NCBI GenBank assembly: GCA_028023455.1
Contig: JAQFVV010000042.1
Coordinates: 3,923,739 to 3,987,738 of the forward strand
Origin: Epiperipatus broadwayi
Lineage: Eukaryota > Onychophora > Udeonychophora > Euonychophora > Peripatidae
Direction: 5' to 3'
Length of the DNA: 64,000 nucleotides
Position 1 is the first letter of the stretch. The number at the start of each line of letters is the position of its first letter. A model generated the notes under the pieces. It was not told the origin of the DNA, did not search any database, and saw only the letters and a list, made by a program, of their open reading frames with translations. Below are positions 1 to 12,493 of the stretch, piece by piece. The position numbers and the translations under genes were made by a program.

Positions 1-526
1 GATCTCAATGTTCTGAATTATGGGGTGACCAATATTTACCCGCTTCTATACTACAACCAATGTTATACATGCTCAATAAGATCTAACCAGTTGAAAAATT
101 ATTGCAAATCAGATCAAGATCCATAATCAGGTTATCAACTACTGATGATTTACACCAAATACAACTGGGTACCACAAGTGATAGATTATATAGAATGGTG
201 AATTAGTGTTGCATCCTTATACTCAACTATCAATATCCAAAAAATAGTGATACCATCCTGTAGCAATGTCTCTTATGAATATAGTAAGTCAATGCACAGT
301 TCACCCAATGTTGTGGCCTACTTTTATTAAACTTTGGTTTTATCATTCAATAACCTATGATTCTGCATTACCTGACAATATGCCTATTAAATTTAAGTGA
401 TGATGCCCATAGTCTAATTTTAATTAATAATGCTAAATTCATTAAACTATTCTTAAATCCTGAAACTTAATGATTCAAATTCAATACAAGAAATATACCT
501 AGATCTATGATTACATCTTCCTGAAA
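1..526. other. AT-rich sequence without recognised content
   Basis: No coding pattern, RNA gene or repeat was recognised. It ends at the TA dinucleotide that borders the first TIR-family element. Confidence 0.5.
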
Positions 527-1392
527 TACACCTGGGTCTCATTTTACACGACAGATAGGTTCCTCAGAAAACATGCGCAAACGAAATCGCACAAAAATAG
601 ATGTAACTTACATTGAAAAAGGGGGGATGCAGTCTGTGATTTTTCAAAATTCGTGTAAAAGCAAAGCACCAACGTAAAATTACTTTAAAATTCACGCAAA
701 AAAAAAATAAGGAAATAAAATATGACTAATAAAAATTTCAAATTTGAAAAAAATTGATACAAGACAAACTTTTTTTAACTATATTTAATTTTATTCAAAA
801 TAATATATTTTTATGCATAATTTACAATACAGTAATTTACATTTTTTTATACATGTTTTAATTATGATTTTCTGGTGACAACATAATTAGTAATTAATCT
901 TTGAGACGATGATTTTATTAATTGTTTACAAAGCTCGCGATATCTAGACATACAACCATTTAGCTCTCGTTGGAATTTAAGAACACGTTAATGATTAGTG
1001 TCATTAATAAGAAAATTATAATTGATTACATTCTTTTTTAAAAAGCAAAAACAGAATGTGATTTAAAATGCAAAATTAACATGCACAATGTTTGAACAAA
1101 TTTAATTATAATCTTGTAAAATTTAATGTGTGTATACATAAAATGTGGAAATCATGATTTTAATTTCATTATTGCATAAAATCTTACTATTATAAAGCAC
1201 TGAAAATATTGAAATTACTAAGATGAGAGTCGAATTCCAATAATGTGCTATTACTTTCAATATAACATAAGTGCGCGAAATTTATTATTTAAAGTAATAG
1301 CGCATTATCGGAAATCGACTTCCGGTGAAACAAGAATCGCGTAACTTCAAAATCGTGTTAAATAAGTCCGCATAAAAAGAGACCCAGGTGTA
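527..1392 (+). mobile_element. TIR-family (TA-flanked) non-autonomous DNA transposon, copy 1
   Basis: The ends form perfect 14-bp inverted repeats (TACACCTGGGTCTC). The outer TA fits a TA target duplication, as in Tc1/mariner/pogo elements. Subterminal regions repeat short GCG-containing motifs (for example TCGCACAAAAA, TTCGTGTAAAAG, ATCGCGTAAC), as expected of transposase binding sites. There is no ORF of useful length, so it is a MITE-like deletion derivative. Four further copies occur at 5058, 11040, 21059 and 63315. Assignment to a pogo/Tigger-like superfamily is inference from the TA flank and the GCG-rich ends. Confidence 0.85.
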
Positions 1393-3994
1393 TATTCAAC
1401 TTCACATAAAATTGACCAAGAAATTTCTTAGACCTATTCAGTTTTAGATATGACGTAATAATGTTGAACTATCTGCTGAAAGTGTTTCATTTAATATCTT
1501 AGGTTCTTAAATATGACACAACAATTATAAATATCTGCAAAGATCTATGTGACATAAAACAGATACTTATGAATGACCTCAAATTCTGAGTTTGTCTTTG
1601 TAATTTTTGCTTTCAACAATTAATTGGTTTAAAATACATAATGTGAATGTTTCAAGTAATGGTGCACCCCGTTAACTATATACCAATATATCACTATTTT
1701 ATGAGTATGGTATTCTGATGAACAGAATATATTGCTATATATATATACCACACTATAGAAACAACTTACAGTTGAAAGGTTATTGTGAAAAACAATATGA
1801 AATGCCCAATTTAGAAATATCTCTTGTTGCCTTGTAAATTATATTGACTCATAATTTTCATCCATCTCCATTGTTTCTTCTAAGAGGCATGCATTCTCAA
1901 CAATGCAATGATTACTATAAAAGTGTACAGGTGTTTTTCCTTCTACACATATAGCAAACAATGGGAATTCTACATACAAAACATTCACTTAGATTCAAAT
2001 TTCTAATGGTTTTGATAAATGGTGCAGAATATAAAATAAAAAAGTTTTAAAAGGGTTATATTTAATTTATAATGAAATAAAACTTAAATAATAATCTCAA
2101 GAAATTTGAGAATAAAAGTAATAATTTGTCATTCATCTATTGTAATGTTATTCTTTGCACCTGCATGCGAAAAAACAAACCCCACAGTCTCCCAAACAAA
2201 TATAAAAATTTTTATAGATAAAACATGTCAAACATTCTTTCAGGAAAATATGACATCTTTTTTCCATGAAAACATTCATATCAACATATATATAAGAAAA
2301 CTATCAGAACATCATTTAAAAAGTTTCTGCAAGTGAGAAGGATTTTCAAACAACATTTCAAGAAAAAATGGGAAAACACATTACCAATTTCTGGGCAATA
2401 AATACTTGAGCAACTAGAATAATTATCTGAATTGGTTATAGTCTGCCTATCTGAAAATAAAATCCTGATTGGAACTTGAAAAAAAAATTTGTTAAGTTTT
2501 TTTATCTAATCAGATTTCAATCCACATTGTACTGAGATTTTAGAATAATGTGCGATCAAGTATTATTATTGAGTTAAAGTGTCATGAGGATCATTACTCA
2601 GGCAAGCTTTACTTTCCACTAGAACATATATGCTTTCCCCATTTGTATTGTAAAATGTTTAACTTTGGTGATTGTAGTTTATTTATTAAAGCTAAGTCCA
2701 CATTGAATATAATACTAAACTGTACAGTAATTAGATATTAAAATTACCAATGTTATTCACAACTTATTCTGTTCAACAAATCCTATGCAGAAATTATATT
2801 TTTATTAAAACTAAATTTTAATAACAATTTTTTTGATGAAACAAATAAAAAAAGCATTTTAAAAAGTGCAATTTGGTGCTATTCTACATTTAATATAAAT
2901 TGATATAAAACATGTTAAAAAATTGGTTTTCACGACAAATAAAATGCATTTTTAAAACACCAGGAGAATATTCTAAATTAAAATGTATAACTGCCAAAAA
3001 AATAGAAAACTTTTGATGACATTTTAAATTTCTTACTTACAAATTTAATTTTATATCATCATCCTCATTTCCTCTGATTTTATAGTAACATTCCAAGTAT
3101 CAAGATGTGGCCTACAAATGAGGTTTGGCACTATGAATTCAATTTTTAAAAAATGAAAATAAGATTCAAGCAGATCATTTAAATGACTTTATGAAAATCA
3201 ACTGCATTTAGCTAATTGTGCAATGATAAATGCAGATAATGTTATTAAATATGGACTTCTACAAAAAACAGAAAAGTTCCTAGAAAAATAACAAATAAAT
3301 TCATTGAAAATATTTTATTCATTGTTAAGTGTGTATCATAATTAAAACAATTTGTAATTTTTTTTACTCAAGTGATATTTTTGCAATGCACAGCTATAAA
3401 AAAAAAAAAAAATTAGGAAGAAACATTGATCACCTATGTGCTTATGAAAACACATTCCCATTCTTTACTTACACATATAGCAATTCTAACTACAAAATAT
3501 TTTTTCTTTTTTTTTTATTGTTGTAAATATATATGGATACATATGGTATGCAAAAATTCTCAGTATTGAATAGCAATAGCAATTTTGGTTTAATTCAATA
3601 AAAGCCCTTAGTTTGTCTGATGCTGATGAAGGAACAGATCACTCAACAAATGACTGTATATTTAGACATCCTCATTTCAGGATCCTAATGTTGCTACAAA
3701 TATGGCAAGACCCAAAAACATCTATTTCTTAAGTCTGACTAGGTTACTGTGCCCAGAAGATTGCACTCCTTAGGCAGTAAATATATATTTATATTAAATA
3801 TTGATTCACAGAATGTGCAAATTTTGCTTAAAGAGTTCTCTTTCAAATTTTGAAGTTAAAATAGCAAGTGAAGACAAGGGAATGTCAAACTTTAAGATTG
3901 CTATGGCTATTCGTAGATTTAAAAAAAAATTATCTAGCAGAGAAAAGAAAATTTCATTAAAAAAATAAATTTCTACTAAAAAATCAATTTATCA
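1393..3994. other. AT-rich sequence without recognised genes
   Basis: It contains only low-complexity A/T runs and a short TA repeat near 1736-1750. Short ORFs here show no family signature. Confidence 0.45.
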
Positions 3995-4560
3995 ACTGAA
4001 ATGAAATTGACTGATATGGGATTTGCAGTGAGGCTAATATAGATCGAAGTTAAAAAAAGAGTAGTATTGGCATAGGAGGTATTTACTAAGAGAAAGAAAA
4101 TATTTTATGAACCTTTGAAGAGAAAATTAAGAAAAAGATTAATTAAATGTTATGTGTAAAGTATTCTATTGTATGGTTGTGAAACATGGACACTGTAATA
4201 AAATTAGGAACAGATTGTAAGCCTTTGAGATGTGATCATAGGCAAGAATGAAAAAAAATCAGTTGGATGAATAAAATAACAAATGGAAGTTTTGAAAAGA
4301 GTTAATGAAAAAAAAAATTGGTTGAGAACATTAGAAATAGAAACTTGATTAAACATATATTAAGAAGACAGTATACTTTAATGAAAGATGTTTTGGAGGG
4401 AATGGTGAATGGAAACAAGACGGAAAAGATTGATATTGCTGGATGATGTAAAAGATAGAAATAATTATATGAAATTGGAGGGTTGATCAATGAAGAGAAC
4501 AGAGTAGAGAAATGGATGAATTGGTGATCAAAACCTATTGTATACTGTGAAATGAATAAA
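3995..4560 (+). pseudogene. Non-LTR retrotransposon (LINE) 3' end, decayed
   Basis: Conceptual translation across frame breaks gives the C-terminal region that follows the RT domain in RTE/CR1-like LINEs. Seen in order: EVKKR, RKRLIKCY, LLYGCETWTL, AFEM, KISWMNKITN and VLKRVNE, then a block resembling LKDVLEGMVNGN. Family members read KCYVWSVLLYGCETWTL at this place. In-frame stops and frameshifts occur throughout, so it cannot encode a functional protein. The RT core and 5' half are absent. The class is confident; the clade is uncertain. Confidence 0.75.
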
Positions 4561-5057
4561 CTCTGTACTGTATATTTTTGGTGTATATTTTAACTTCAGA
4601 TCATGTAACAATCCTATGATATATTCTTAAATTGATGTTTTTGGAAAAAGTTTCAACTTTTTTTAAAAAAAATCATGATTATAAATCAAAATAATGGTTT
4701 CAAGATGAGAATCCTCACACAAATGTCTATCATATTTCAGAGTAAAAGGATTATATTTTTACATTATACCAAAATGCATTATTTTGATGCAAAACTATTT
4801 TTAATTGCATTTTTTAATTAAATTTGTATGAAAAGTGGCCAAACAATTACATATACAATATTAAATTTTTTAACTCTCCAGCACTCCGACAGATTTAATT
4901 GCTCTCCTGGTGAGGCTTTACATAAGTTTTCAACTTTTGATTTCAGTATTAAACCATTATTCTATATCAGAATACAATAATTTGGACATGATTTGGTAGA
5001 AATATACATGTCAAGTGAAATTTTTTTAAAAAAAAAATCACATTTGAGTTTTGCAAA
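4561..5057. other. AT-rich spacer
   Basis: No gene or repeat recognised. It ends at the TA flank of the second TIR-family copy. Confidence 0.4.
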
Positions 5058-5859
5058 TACACCTGGGTCTCTTTTTATGCGGACTTATTTAACACGATTT
5101 TGAAGTTATGCGATTCGTGTTTCACCGGAAGTCGATTTCCGATAATGCGCTAACTTGGTAATTTCAATACTTTCAGTGCTTTATAATAGTAAGATTTTAT
5201 GCAATAATGAAATTAAAATCACGATCTCCACATTTTATGTATACACATATTAAATTTTACAAGATTATAATGTAAATTTGTTCAAACATTGTGCGTGTTA
5301 ATTTTGCATTTTAAATCACATTCTGTTTTTGCTTTTTAAAAAAGAATGTAATCAATTATTATTTTCTTATTAATGACACTAATCATTAACGTGCTCTTAA
5401 ATTCCAACGAGAGCTAAATGGTTGTATGTCTGGATATCGCGAGCTTCGTAAACAATTAATAAAATCATTGTCTCAAAGATTAATTACTAATTACATTGTC
5501 ACCAGAAAATCATAATAATTAAAACGTGTATAAAAAAATATAAATTACTGTACCGTAAATTATGCATAAAAATATATTATTTTGAATAAAATTAAATATT
5601 ATAGTTTAAAAAAGTTTGTCTTGTATCAATTTTTTTCAAATTTAAAATTTTTTATTAGTCATATTTTATTTCCTTATTTTTTTTTTTTGCGCGAATTTTA
5701 AAGTAATTTTATGTTGGTGCTTTGCTTTTACGCGAATTTTGAAAAATCACAGACCGCATCCTCCCCTTTTCAATGTAAGTTACGTCTATTTTTGCGCGAT
5801 TTCGTTTGCGCGTGTTTTCTGAGGAACCTATCTATCACGTAAAATGAGACCCAGGTGTA
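5058..5859 (-). mobile_element. TIR-family non-autonomous DNA transposon, copy 2 (inverted)
   Basis: Perfect TACACCTGGGTCTC inverted repeats lie at both ends. The interior is the reverse complement of copy 1 over almost its full length, including the GCG-rich subterminal zones and the TATGCGGACTTATT-like end. Some GCG motifs are less decayed than in copy 1 (TTTTGCGCGATTTCG), so this copy is closer to the ancestral sequence there. It has no coding capacity. Confidence 0.85.
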
Positions 5860-7139
5860 CTGAAAAAAGGAGTTAATATGCTTTCATCACTGGGATGGCA
5901 GAGCACAGTGACAAAAGCAAATGAACAAAATCTGTTTTAATTGAAATTTGTATTTAAAATGCAAATAAATGAATGTTAATCTCTAATAAATCTACCAAAT
6001 TATGATTTAAAATATTAAAACTGCTTTATAATTTTTAGAATATCTAAAATCAGAAATAACATATTAACTATTATTATCATAAGGTGGGTAATCAAAACAC
6101 CACTGTTTTCTTAACATTACACTAAAAGTTATTACCATTTATTTTTAAAAATAAAACATATATGTATAAAAGTGTAATAATTTATACTTTTGATTTTTAA
6201 TAATTATTACACAATTATTATGTAAAAATATTCATGAATATTAATAAACTTAGCAAAAAAAAAAAAAAATCAAGTTCTTAATTATAACAAAATTTTTCTT
6301 GAAGTAATCTCCAAATGGTCTCAAGTGAATTACAAAGAACTAAGTTTATTTAACACAGACGTGAAGGCAGGATTAAAATACTTTGACCTTGCTGCTATTC
6401 AATTATCTCTAGATTTTTTTTAAATAAAGAAATCAAAATATAAAAGTATATAAATTTACTCATTTAAAAAAAAGGTATCAATAGATGGCAGTACAAGCAG
6501 AATTTAAAGTTAAAGCAATTATAGTCATTTTTCTGGACCTCCATGAAGTAAACAAATCATGGACATTAACAGAACTTTAATAAAAAGTATATTGTTTATT
6601 AAAAAAATTGGCCAATTTTTTTCATATAATGTTTACATGTATAGAAATCTATTCAACTCAGTACTAAGAATCATATTTTGTTTTTACATCTTCGTAAACA
6701 TCAAAAAGCAAATTATTAATAATTAAGACTTAATTTGTTAGAAAAGAATAATCCCTTAAATATATGTAAGAAAAACTGATTGGAAATTCTATGGAATGAT
6801 GGAAGGTTGGTCAAGTATAATTATATCTCTTTTTTTTTTACTATTTTGTGGAGAATATATTTAGAATATTAAAAATGTTATAATTTAATTTAAATCTTAA
6901 ATTACCAAAATTATGCATTTTATTTTATATTTTTATTATATATATCAAAGAAAGAAAGAAAAAATATTTTTTTTAAACAATATTATATGTCAGGACCAAT
7001 CAGAGGAGGGACAGAAGAAGCACAATATTAGGGACCTCAATTTGGCATCTTACAATATGTTAAACAAAAATATAGAAGGCAAAGCGATGTCACAGCTCAT
7101 AGAACAGCCTTAATTTTACAGTAAAATTCCCTAAAAAAA
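5860..7139. other. AT-rich sequence; possible trace of LINE endonuclease start
   Basis: Mostly low complexity. A 66-codon frame at 6913-7113 contains LNLASYNMLN, which loosely resembles the first motif of LINE endonucleases (LxxATxNxRTL). It is too short to call. Confidence 0.2.
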
Positions 7140-7560
7140 TATTCAAGAAAAATTTTTCCAAGCAGGCATACCAGGTATTGAAAACATGACAGTTTAAGGA
7201 TGAGATGCCAATTTGATGACTCTACGATGAAAGCGACTGCAGCACTAGGCGACAGGCAGAACAAATAGTCTTAGCTCCCTGTCGGTTCTGTGCTAACAAT
7301 GTTTTACGATACTAACAGTGATAGAGGGAATTTACCCTATCTAAGTGCTACTGGATCTGATCTGCTTGCTAGTTTCTGTGACTCATAACTAACTGCTTCC
7401 AGAGTCCTGTTTTCAGCCCTGTAAGTAAAACTCTCTTCTCTCTCCCTCCCACGTTCTTATTTTAAATTTTGAAGAGTCTCCAAAATATTAGTTGCCCCGG
7501 TCCTTGCATTTTCTCTGAAAGGCCCTATATATTGTAATGGAAAGTAACTGGATAAAAGCC
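7140..7560. other. G+C-richer unique block with a donor-like splice site
   Basis: The base composition is clearly higher in G+C than its surroundings, and the block is not visibly repeated in the window. On the plus strand it ends in CAGCCCT followed by GTAAGT (donor at 7420/7421), then a pyrimidine-rich CTCTCTTCTCTCTCC stretch. This could be a non-coding exon or a regulatory island of a host gene. No ORF supports a coding role. Confidence 0.25.
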
Positions 7561-7639
7561 GAAGGTAATGGCTATGTACCTGATCACCAATAATATGTCC
7601 TATAAATTTAGATAACCAAATTAATGATAAGTAAAGCTG

Positions 7640-8345
7640 ATTTTAAACTGGTACAAATCTCTATTGGCCAATTACAGAATCAGCAATAAAAATATATTTG
7701 TCTTTTAATATTATATTAATTTTAGTTTTGTTTGTAAAAAACAAATTAATAATGTCAAATTATGAAAGTGACCGAAAGTTTTTTCAAAAATAAATTTCTA
7801 TTTATAATTATAAAAATAATCTATAGCGGAAAACATAAAATGAACGTTTCATAACCTATTAGAAAATGCAGCCACTGTCATTGATTTCTTTTTCAATTTA
7901 CATTTGTGTAAAAGTGAATTTTTTTTACTAAAATCTTAATTATTCTTCTAAAATAATTACATTTTCAGCATATTTTATCAAAATAATTTATAATATGAAA
8001 AAAATATTCTAAAATATACATTTTCATTCTGAAAATCAAAACAAAGAACTTAGATCTGCCAAAATCATTAACAAGTGCTCCCTCTTGTTGAAAATGAGAA
8101 ACAACCAATCAGCACTTTGGAAAGTCTGCCTTCTCTCATTGTTACAGCTTTAAATTTAAATATTAATGATTTTTTACTTGTAAAATAATTCTAGAAATGG
8201 ACCATCATATGGTATGTTTTACTCTTTAAAATGACCGTAAATTCGCTAGGATAACATAAAAATTAGCAGTTTTAGAGCAGTTTAAAGCCATGAATGAAAA
8301 TGCTCGTTGTATCCCTGTGTATGGTTAGTAAATGCTTTACAGATT
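7640..8345 (+). repeat. Dispersed repeat family A, copy 1 (about 700 bp)
   Basis: The reverse complement matches 25840-26740 over nearly the whole length. Shared landmarks are CAATTACAGAATCAGCA, the TTTTACTAAAATCTTA/AATAATTACATTTTCAGCAT zone, CCAATCAGCA near the centre, and GTAAAATAATTCTAGA. No terminal inverted repeat or coding frame was found, so the class is unknown. Confidence 0.65.
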
Positions 8346-10439
8346 TGGATAACCATAATGTGATGGAAAATATAAACCACACAACTTTCTCCAATTATGC
8401 CCTACGTAAGTGGGCAATCTAAAATATAATGAATAAATGCTGTACTTAGGTAGCCAAAATATAACTAACAAATAAATAAGTTGATTTACAAACAGCTTTA
8501 TGATAATTTAAATTTACATCTATAATAGATTCATAAAATTTGTATGGCACCAATGAATCTCAGAGACACTTGATTACTCAACAAAAAGGAAATAAAATTC
8601 AATTAAGTGATGACTTACTTGCTACTAAGTTACAGTATGGGATTTAGAACTAACTATGTTAATAATAAAAGATAAATTGTGTAATAAAATAATTTTGTAT
8701 AATATAATGATTTGTGCAAGAGGTCAATCAACAAATACATAAATTAACAATAAAATATAAATTTATTAAATCAAATGTTAACTCATTTAGGTAGCTAAGA
8801 CAAGTAACAATTTTAATTCAACAACAGCAATCTAACATCAAAGTATATTTATAATGTATCTCTGCTGGATTGCAATTAGAAAATATGACCTCTAATTAAA
8901 ATCATTGATACACAGTCATAAAAGAGTTAATTACAGATTCTCTCTCTCACACAAAAAAATAACATGTAATAGAAATTTTATTCTTCTATATTTAATATCG
9001 TTCAAATTAAATAATATTTTTATAATAATAGTTGTTATATAATTTCAGTTAAATAAAATAAAATATTGATTATGTTTAAATTTAAGTTAAATAAAATAAA
9101 ATATTGATTATATTTAAATTTAATTTTTCAAAAAAAAAAACATTAATAATTGATTTAAGCTTTACTTACTTGGGCTTACTATTTAAGCATATATCAAATG
9201 ATAAAATAAGATTGCATTAATAATTAAAATTATTAATAAAGGATACTTTTGATAGATATCTAATGGTAATTTACAGTATATTCTTAGTTATTATTGTCCG
9301 AGTAGATAATTTAAAAGAAATTTATCTGTTGGCATTTGTTACCACGTTCAGCATATAATTTTGATTTAATTGCCATTATCCCAGTGTTTTCTTTGGCAAT
9401 CCCATCATAGCAAATACAAATCTAGGGTTCCATAAACATTTTAATCATAAAAAGAAATCCAACTATTCCCTTTATTGATATTACGATCCATGGCAAATCT
9501 AATAGCTTGATAACTTCATGACAGTTAACATAGCGTATGTTATCCATTTCGTTTTTTTTCGTAAGAATATTAAGAAGCAAGTTCATGTCCTCCCACACGA
9601 CTTACTACTGACAGACATTATTTCTTTGCTATAAGTTCAGAAGCTATTGGTAAAATATATGAAATAAAACACAAATTTTAAAAACGATAAAGTATATATA
9701 TTCTTTTTGCTGACCTTATTGCTGTCATTTAGTAACCAACAATAATGCAGTCTTTTATTATTATTAGTTCATGAACATGAGATTCTCCTTCAATGACTTT
9801 AATAAAGCCACTGTTATCATTTAATATACCTTATTAAAAATATTTTATTTTTAAATTTTAATAAATTGTTCTTTCACTTCTGATTTACTCAAACTATAAA
9901 TATATTTACTAATCACAAGGTTTTTAATTGTTTTCTTTATTTATTCACTTATAAACTATGGGGGGGGGGGAGTACTAAATGATGGTATGTGTATATAATA
10001 ATATAAATATATATACCAAAGAAATGTGTTTATAATTGCCCTTTCAAATGTGCATATATTTATAAGAATGACCACCTACTTTCAAAATCTACTATAGAAA
10101 AACAGTTTATTTTATTTATTGAAATACATTACAATTTCTAAAATATTATATAAACAATAAATATAAAAGCAAAATATTTAAATTATTTTACAGTAAATTA
10201 GATATCACGCGTCTTTCAAAATCTGTAAAAGAAAGTTGTTTTTTTAATTGGAAAATTAAAAAAAAAAAATTGATAAAAAAATGGCTAACTACATTTACAC
10301 ATGTTCTCTCCCCAAAGTGTAAAAGGGATGTGAGATATGAGTCCAGTAATAATTGATGTGATATGATATGGCTATTCTATTATCGAAGTCAGTAATCTCT
10401 CAAACCTGTTAGCTACCTTACCTTACTTTCCCTTTCCAT
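8346..10439. other. AT-rich sequence with short tandem repeat
   Basis: At 9053-9122 a unit of about 49 bp (AAATAAAATAAAATATTGAT plus TTTAAATTTAA) is repeated twice. A G10 run sits at 9961-9970. Otherwise nothing was recognised. Confidence 0.4.
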
Positions 10440-10597
10440 TCCCCACCTTAAGTTTTTCCCAATTTCTTCTCTAACCTGCTCCATCCCATTTCTACAACAT
10501 CATCTTTGTTCACCCCATGGCCTTTATATGTAGATCCCCCCTTTTTTTTTTCAATCCCAGCATAAAAACCAAGAACCTACTTTCTGTATAATCATTT

Positions 10598-10985
10598 AAC
10601 TTATATTTATTCTCACACAATTTCATTATTTGTACCCTTTCTGCTTATAAGCATTTACATTCAATTAGTAGATGCTTAATATTTTCCATGCCTTCCTTAC
10701 ATAACTTGCAGCCTAAATCACTCACATTTCTCCATTCATGTGTATATTCCCATGTTGCTAACAATCATGTTCGAGCCTTAAACAGTAAACTTTATATTTA
10801 TTCTCCCACATTTTCATTATTTGTACCCTTTCTGGTTATAAACATTTACATTCAATTAGCAGGTGCCTAATATTTTTCCATACCTTCCTTACATAACTTG
10901 CAGCTAAATCTCTCACACTTCTCCATTTATGTGTATATTCCCTTGTTGCTAACAATCATGTTTGAGCCTTAAACAGTAGATTACT
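10598..10985 (-). repeat. Two-unit tandem duplication of the LINE 3' coding end (about 190 bp each)
   Basis: The blocks 10598-10787 and 10788-10980 are near-identical: both run from TTTATATTTATTCTC through the C-terminal Cys/His region to GAGCCTTAAACAGTA. They duplicate the Cys-rich tail of the LINE. The second unit carries small indels, so the duplication is not recent. Confidence 0.8.
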
Positions 10986-11039
10986 TTCCTTGCTATTATT
11001 ATAAATTAACTTACAACCAATATTCTGTTTACTTCTATA

Positions 11040-12106
11040 TACACCTGGGTCTTGTTTTACGCGATAGATAGGTTCCTCAGAAAACACGCGCAAACGAAAT
11101 CGCGCAATAGACGTAACTTACATTGAAAAGGGGGGGATGCGGCCTGTGATTTTTCAAAATTCACATAAAAGCGAAGCACCAACGTAAAATTACTTAAAAT
11201 TCGCGCAAAAAAAAATAAAATAAAATATGACTAATAAAAAATTTCAAATTTGAAAAAAATTGATACAAGACAAACTTTTTTTAACTATAATATTTAATTT
11301 TATTCAAAATAATATATTTTTATGCATAATTTACAGTACAGTAATTTACATTTTTTTATACACGTTTTAATTATTATCGCTATTTTCCGAAATACACATT
11401 CGTTTGCAAACTGGTAAAAAATCAGATTCTCACAAGAGGAAATACAACTAGCACCAAGTTCACTCTTAGGTTGTGTTAATGGTTTTTTGTTGACAACGTA
11501 ATTAGTAATTAATCTTTGAGACGACGATTTTATTAATTGTTTATGAACTTAGACTTATGATAATAAAAAGACATTTATTCACCACTGCTGGGAAAAAATT
11601 AATTAAAACTAACAACTAAAAATTAAATTCTTATATTTGTCTTTAATTTTCAATTCCGTTTAAATATCGAATTTCGTTTCACTGCTACTACTCATCTTTT
11701 AAAAATAAACTTGTGGACACTAAATGATTAATAATTGATTACGTTCTTTTTTAAAAAGCAAAAACAAAATGTGATTTAAAATGCAAAATTAACACGCACA
11801 ATGTTTGAACAAATTTACATTATAATCTTATAAAATTGAATGTGTGTATACATAAAATGTGGAAATCATGATTTTAATTTCATTATTGCATAAAATCTTA
11901 CTATTATAAAGCACTGAAAATATTGAAATTACTAAGATGAAAGTCGAATTCCAATAATGTGCTATTACTTTCAATATAACGTAAATGCGCAAAATTTATT
12001 ATTTAAAGTAATAGCGCATTATCGGAGTTCGACTTCCGGTGAAACATAAATCGCGTAACTTCAAAATCGTGTTAAATAAGTCCGTGTAAAAAGAGACCCA
12101 GGTGTA
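11040..12106 (+). mobile_element. TIR-family DNA transposon, copy 3, inserted in a LINE
   Basis: It starts with TACACCTGGGTCTT (one mismatch) and ends with GAGACCCAGGTGTA. Both ends match copy 1 closely, but the middle holds about 200 bp that copy 1 lacks. One extra segment (about 11375-11490) corresponds to the region that gives a short frame in copy 4 (SELGASCISSCENLIFYQFA on the minus strand), so this copy retains more of the ancestral interior. LINE coding sequence continues on both sides, showing that the transposon jumped into the LINE. Confidence 0.85.
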
Positions 12107-12260
12107 TATTAAGATTCATTTTACTCTTCATCTCTCCAACTCCCTATTTTTTATTAATGCATCTATTCTTCTATTCCATTCTTTGCCACTGTAACACTCA
12201 ACAATCCTCCTAACACAATCATCACACCTTTTGTACAAGGATATGAACATAAAGTCTTTA

Positions 12261-12493
12261 TAATACCTTAAAGATCAGCCTTTCCAAGCTATTGTGCAAG
12301 CGCTTTTTACGAGTGTTAATAATAAATGAATACTTTCATTCCCAACATAAGATATAGTATTTATGAAAGAATAAAATGAATCCACTTATTCTTTCCAACC
12401 CACATATATTGGGAATGAAAGTAATCATTTATTATTAACACTCATAAAAAGCGCATGCACAATAGCTTGGAAAGGCTGATCTTTAATGTATTA
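12261..12493. mobile_element. Foldback/MITE-like inverted repeat
   Basis: The arms 12261-12337 and 12410-12493 are inverted copies with few mismatches: AAGATCAGCCTTTCCAAGCT against AGCTTGGAAAGGCTGATCTT, and TTAATAATAAATGA against TCATTTATTATTAA. A 72-bp AT-rich loop separates them. It lies inside the minus-strand LINE and has no coding potential. A target duplication could not be decided in this AT-rich context. Confidence 0.75.

Noticed and set aside
3610-3640. CTGATGAAGGAAC as a hammerhead core
   Set aside because: GAAAC, stem III and pairing flanks are missing.
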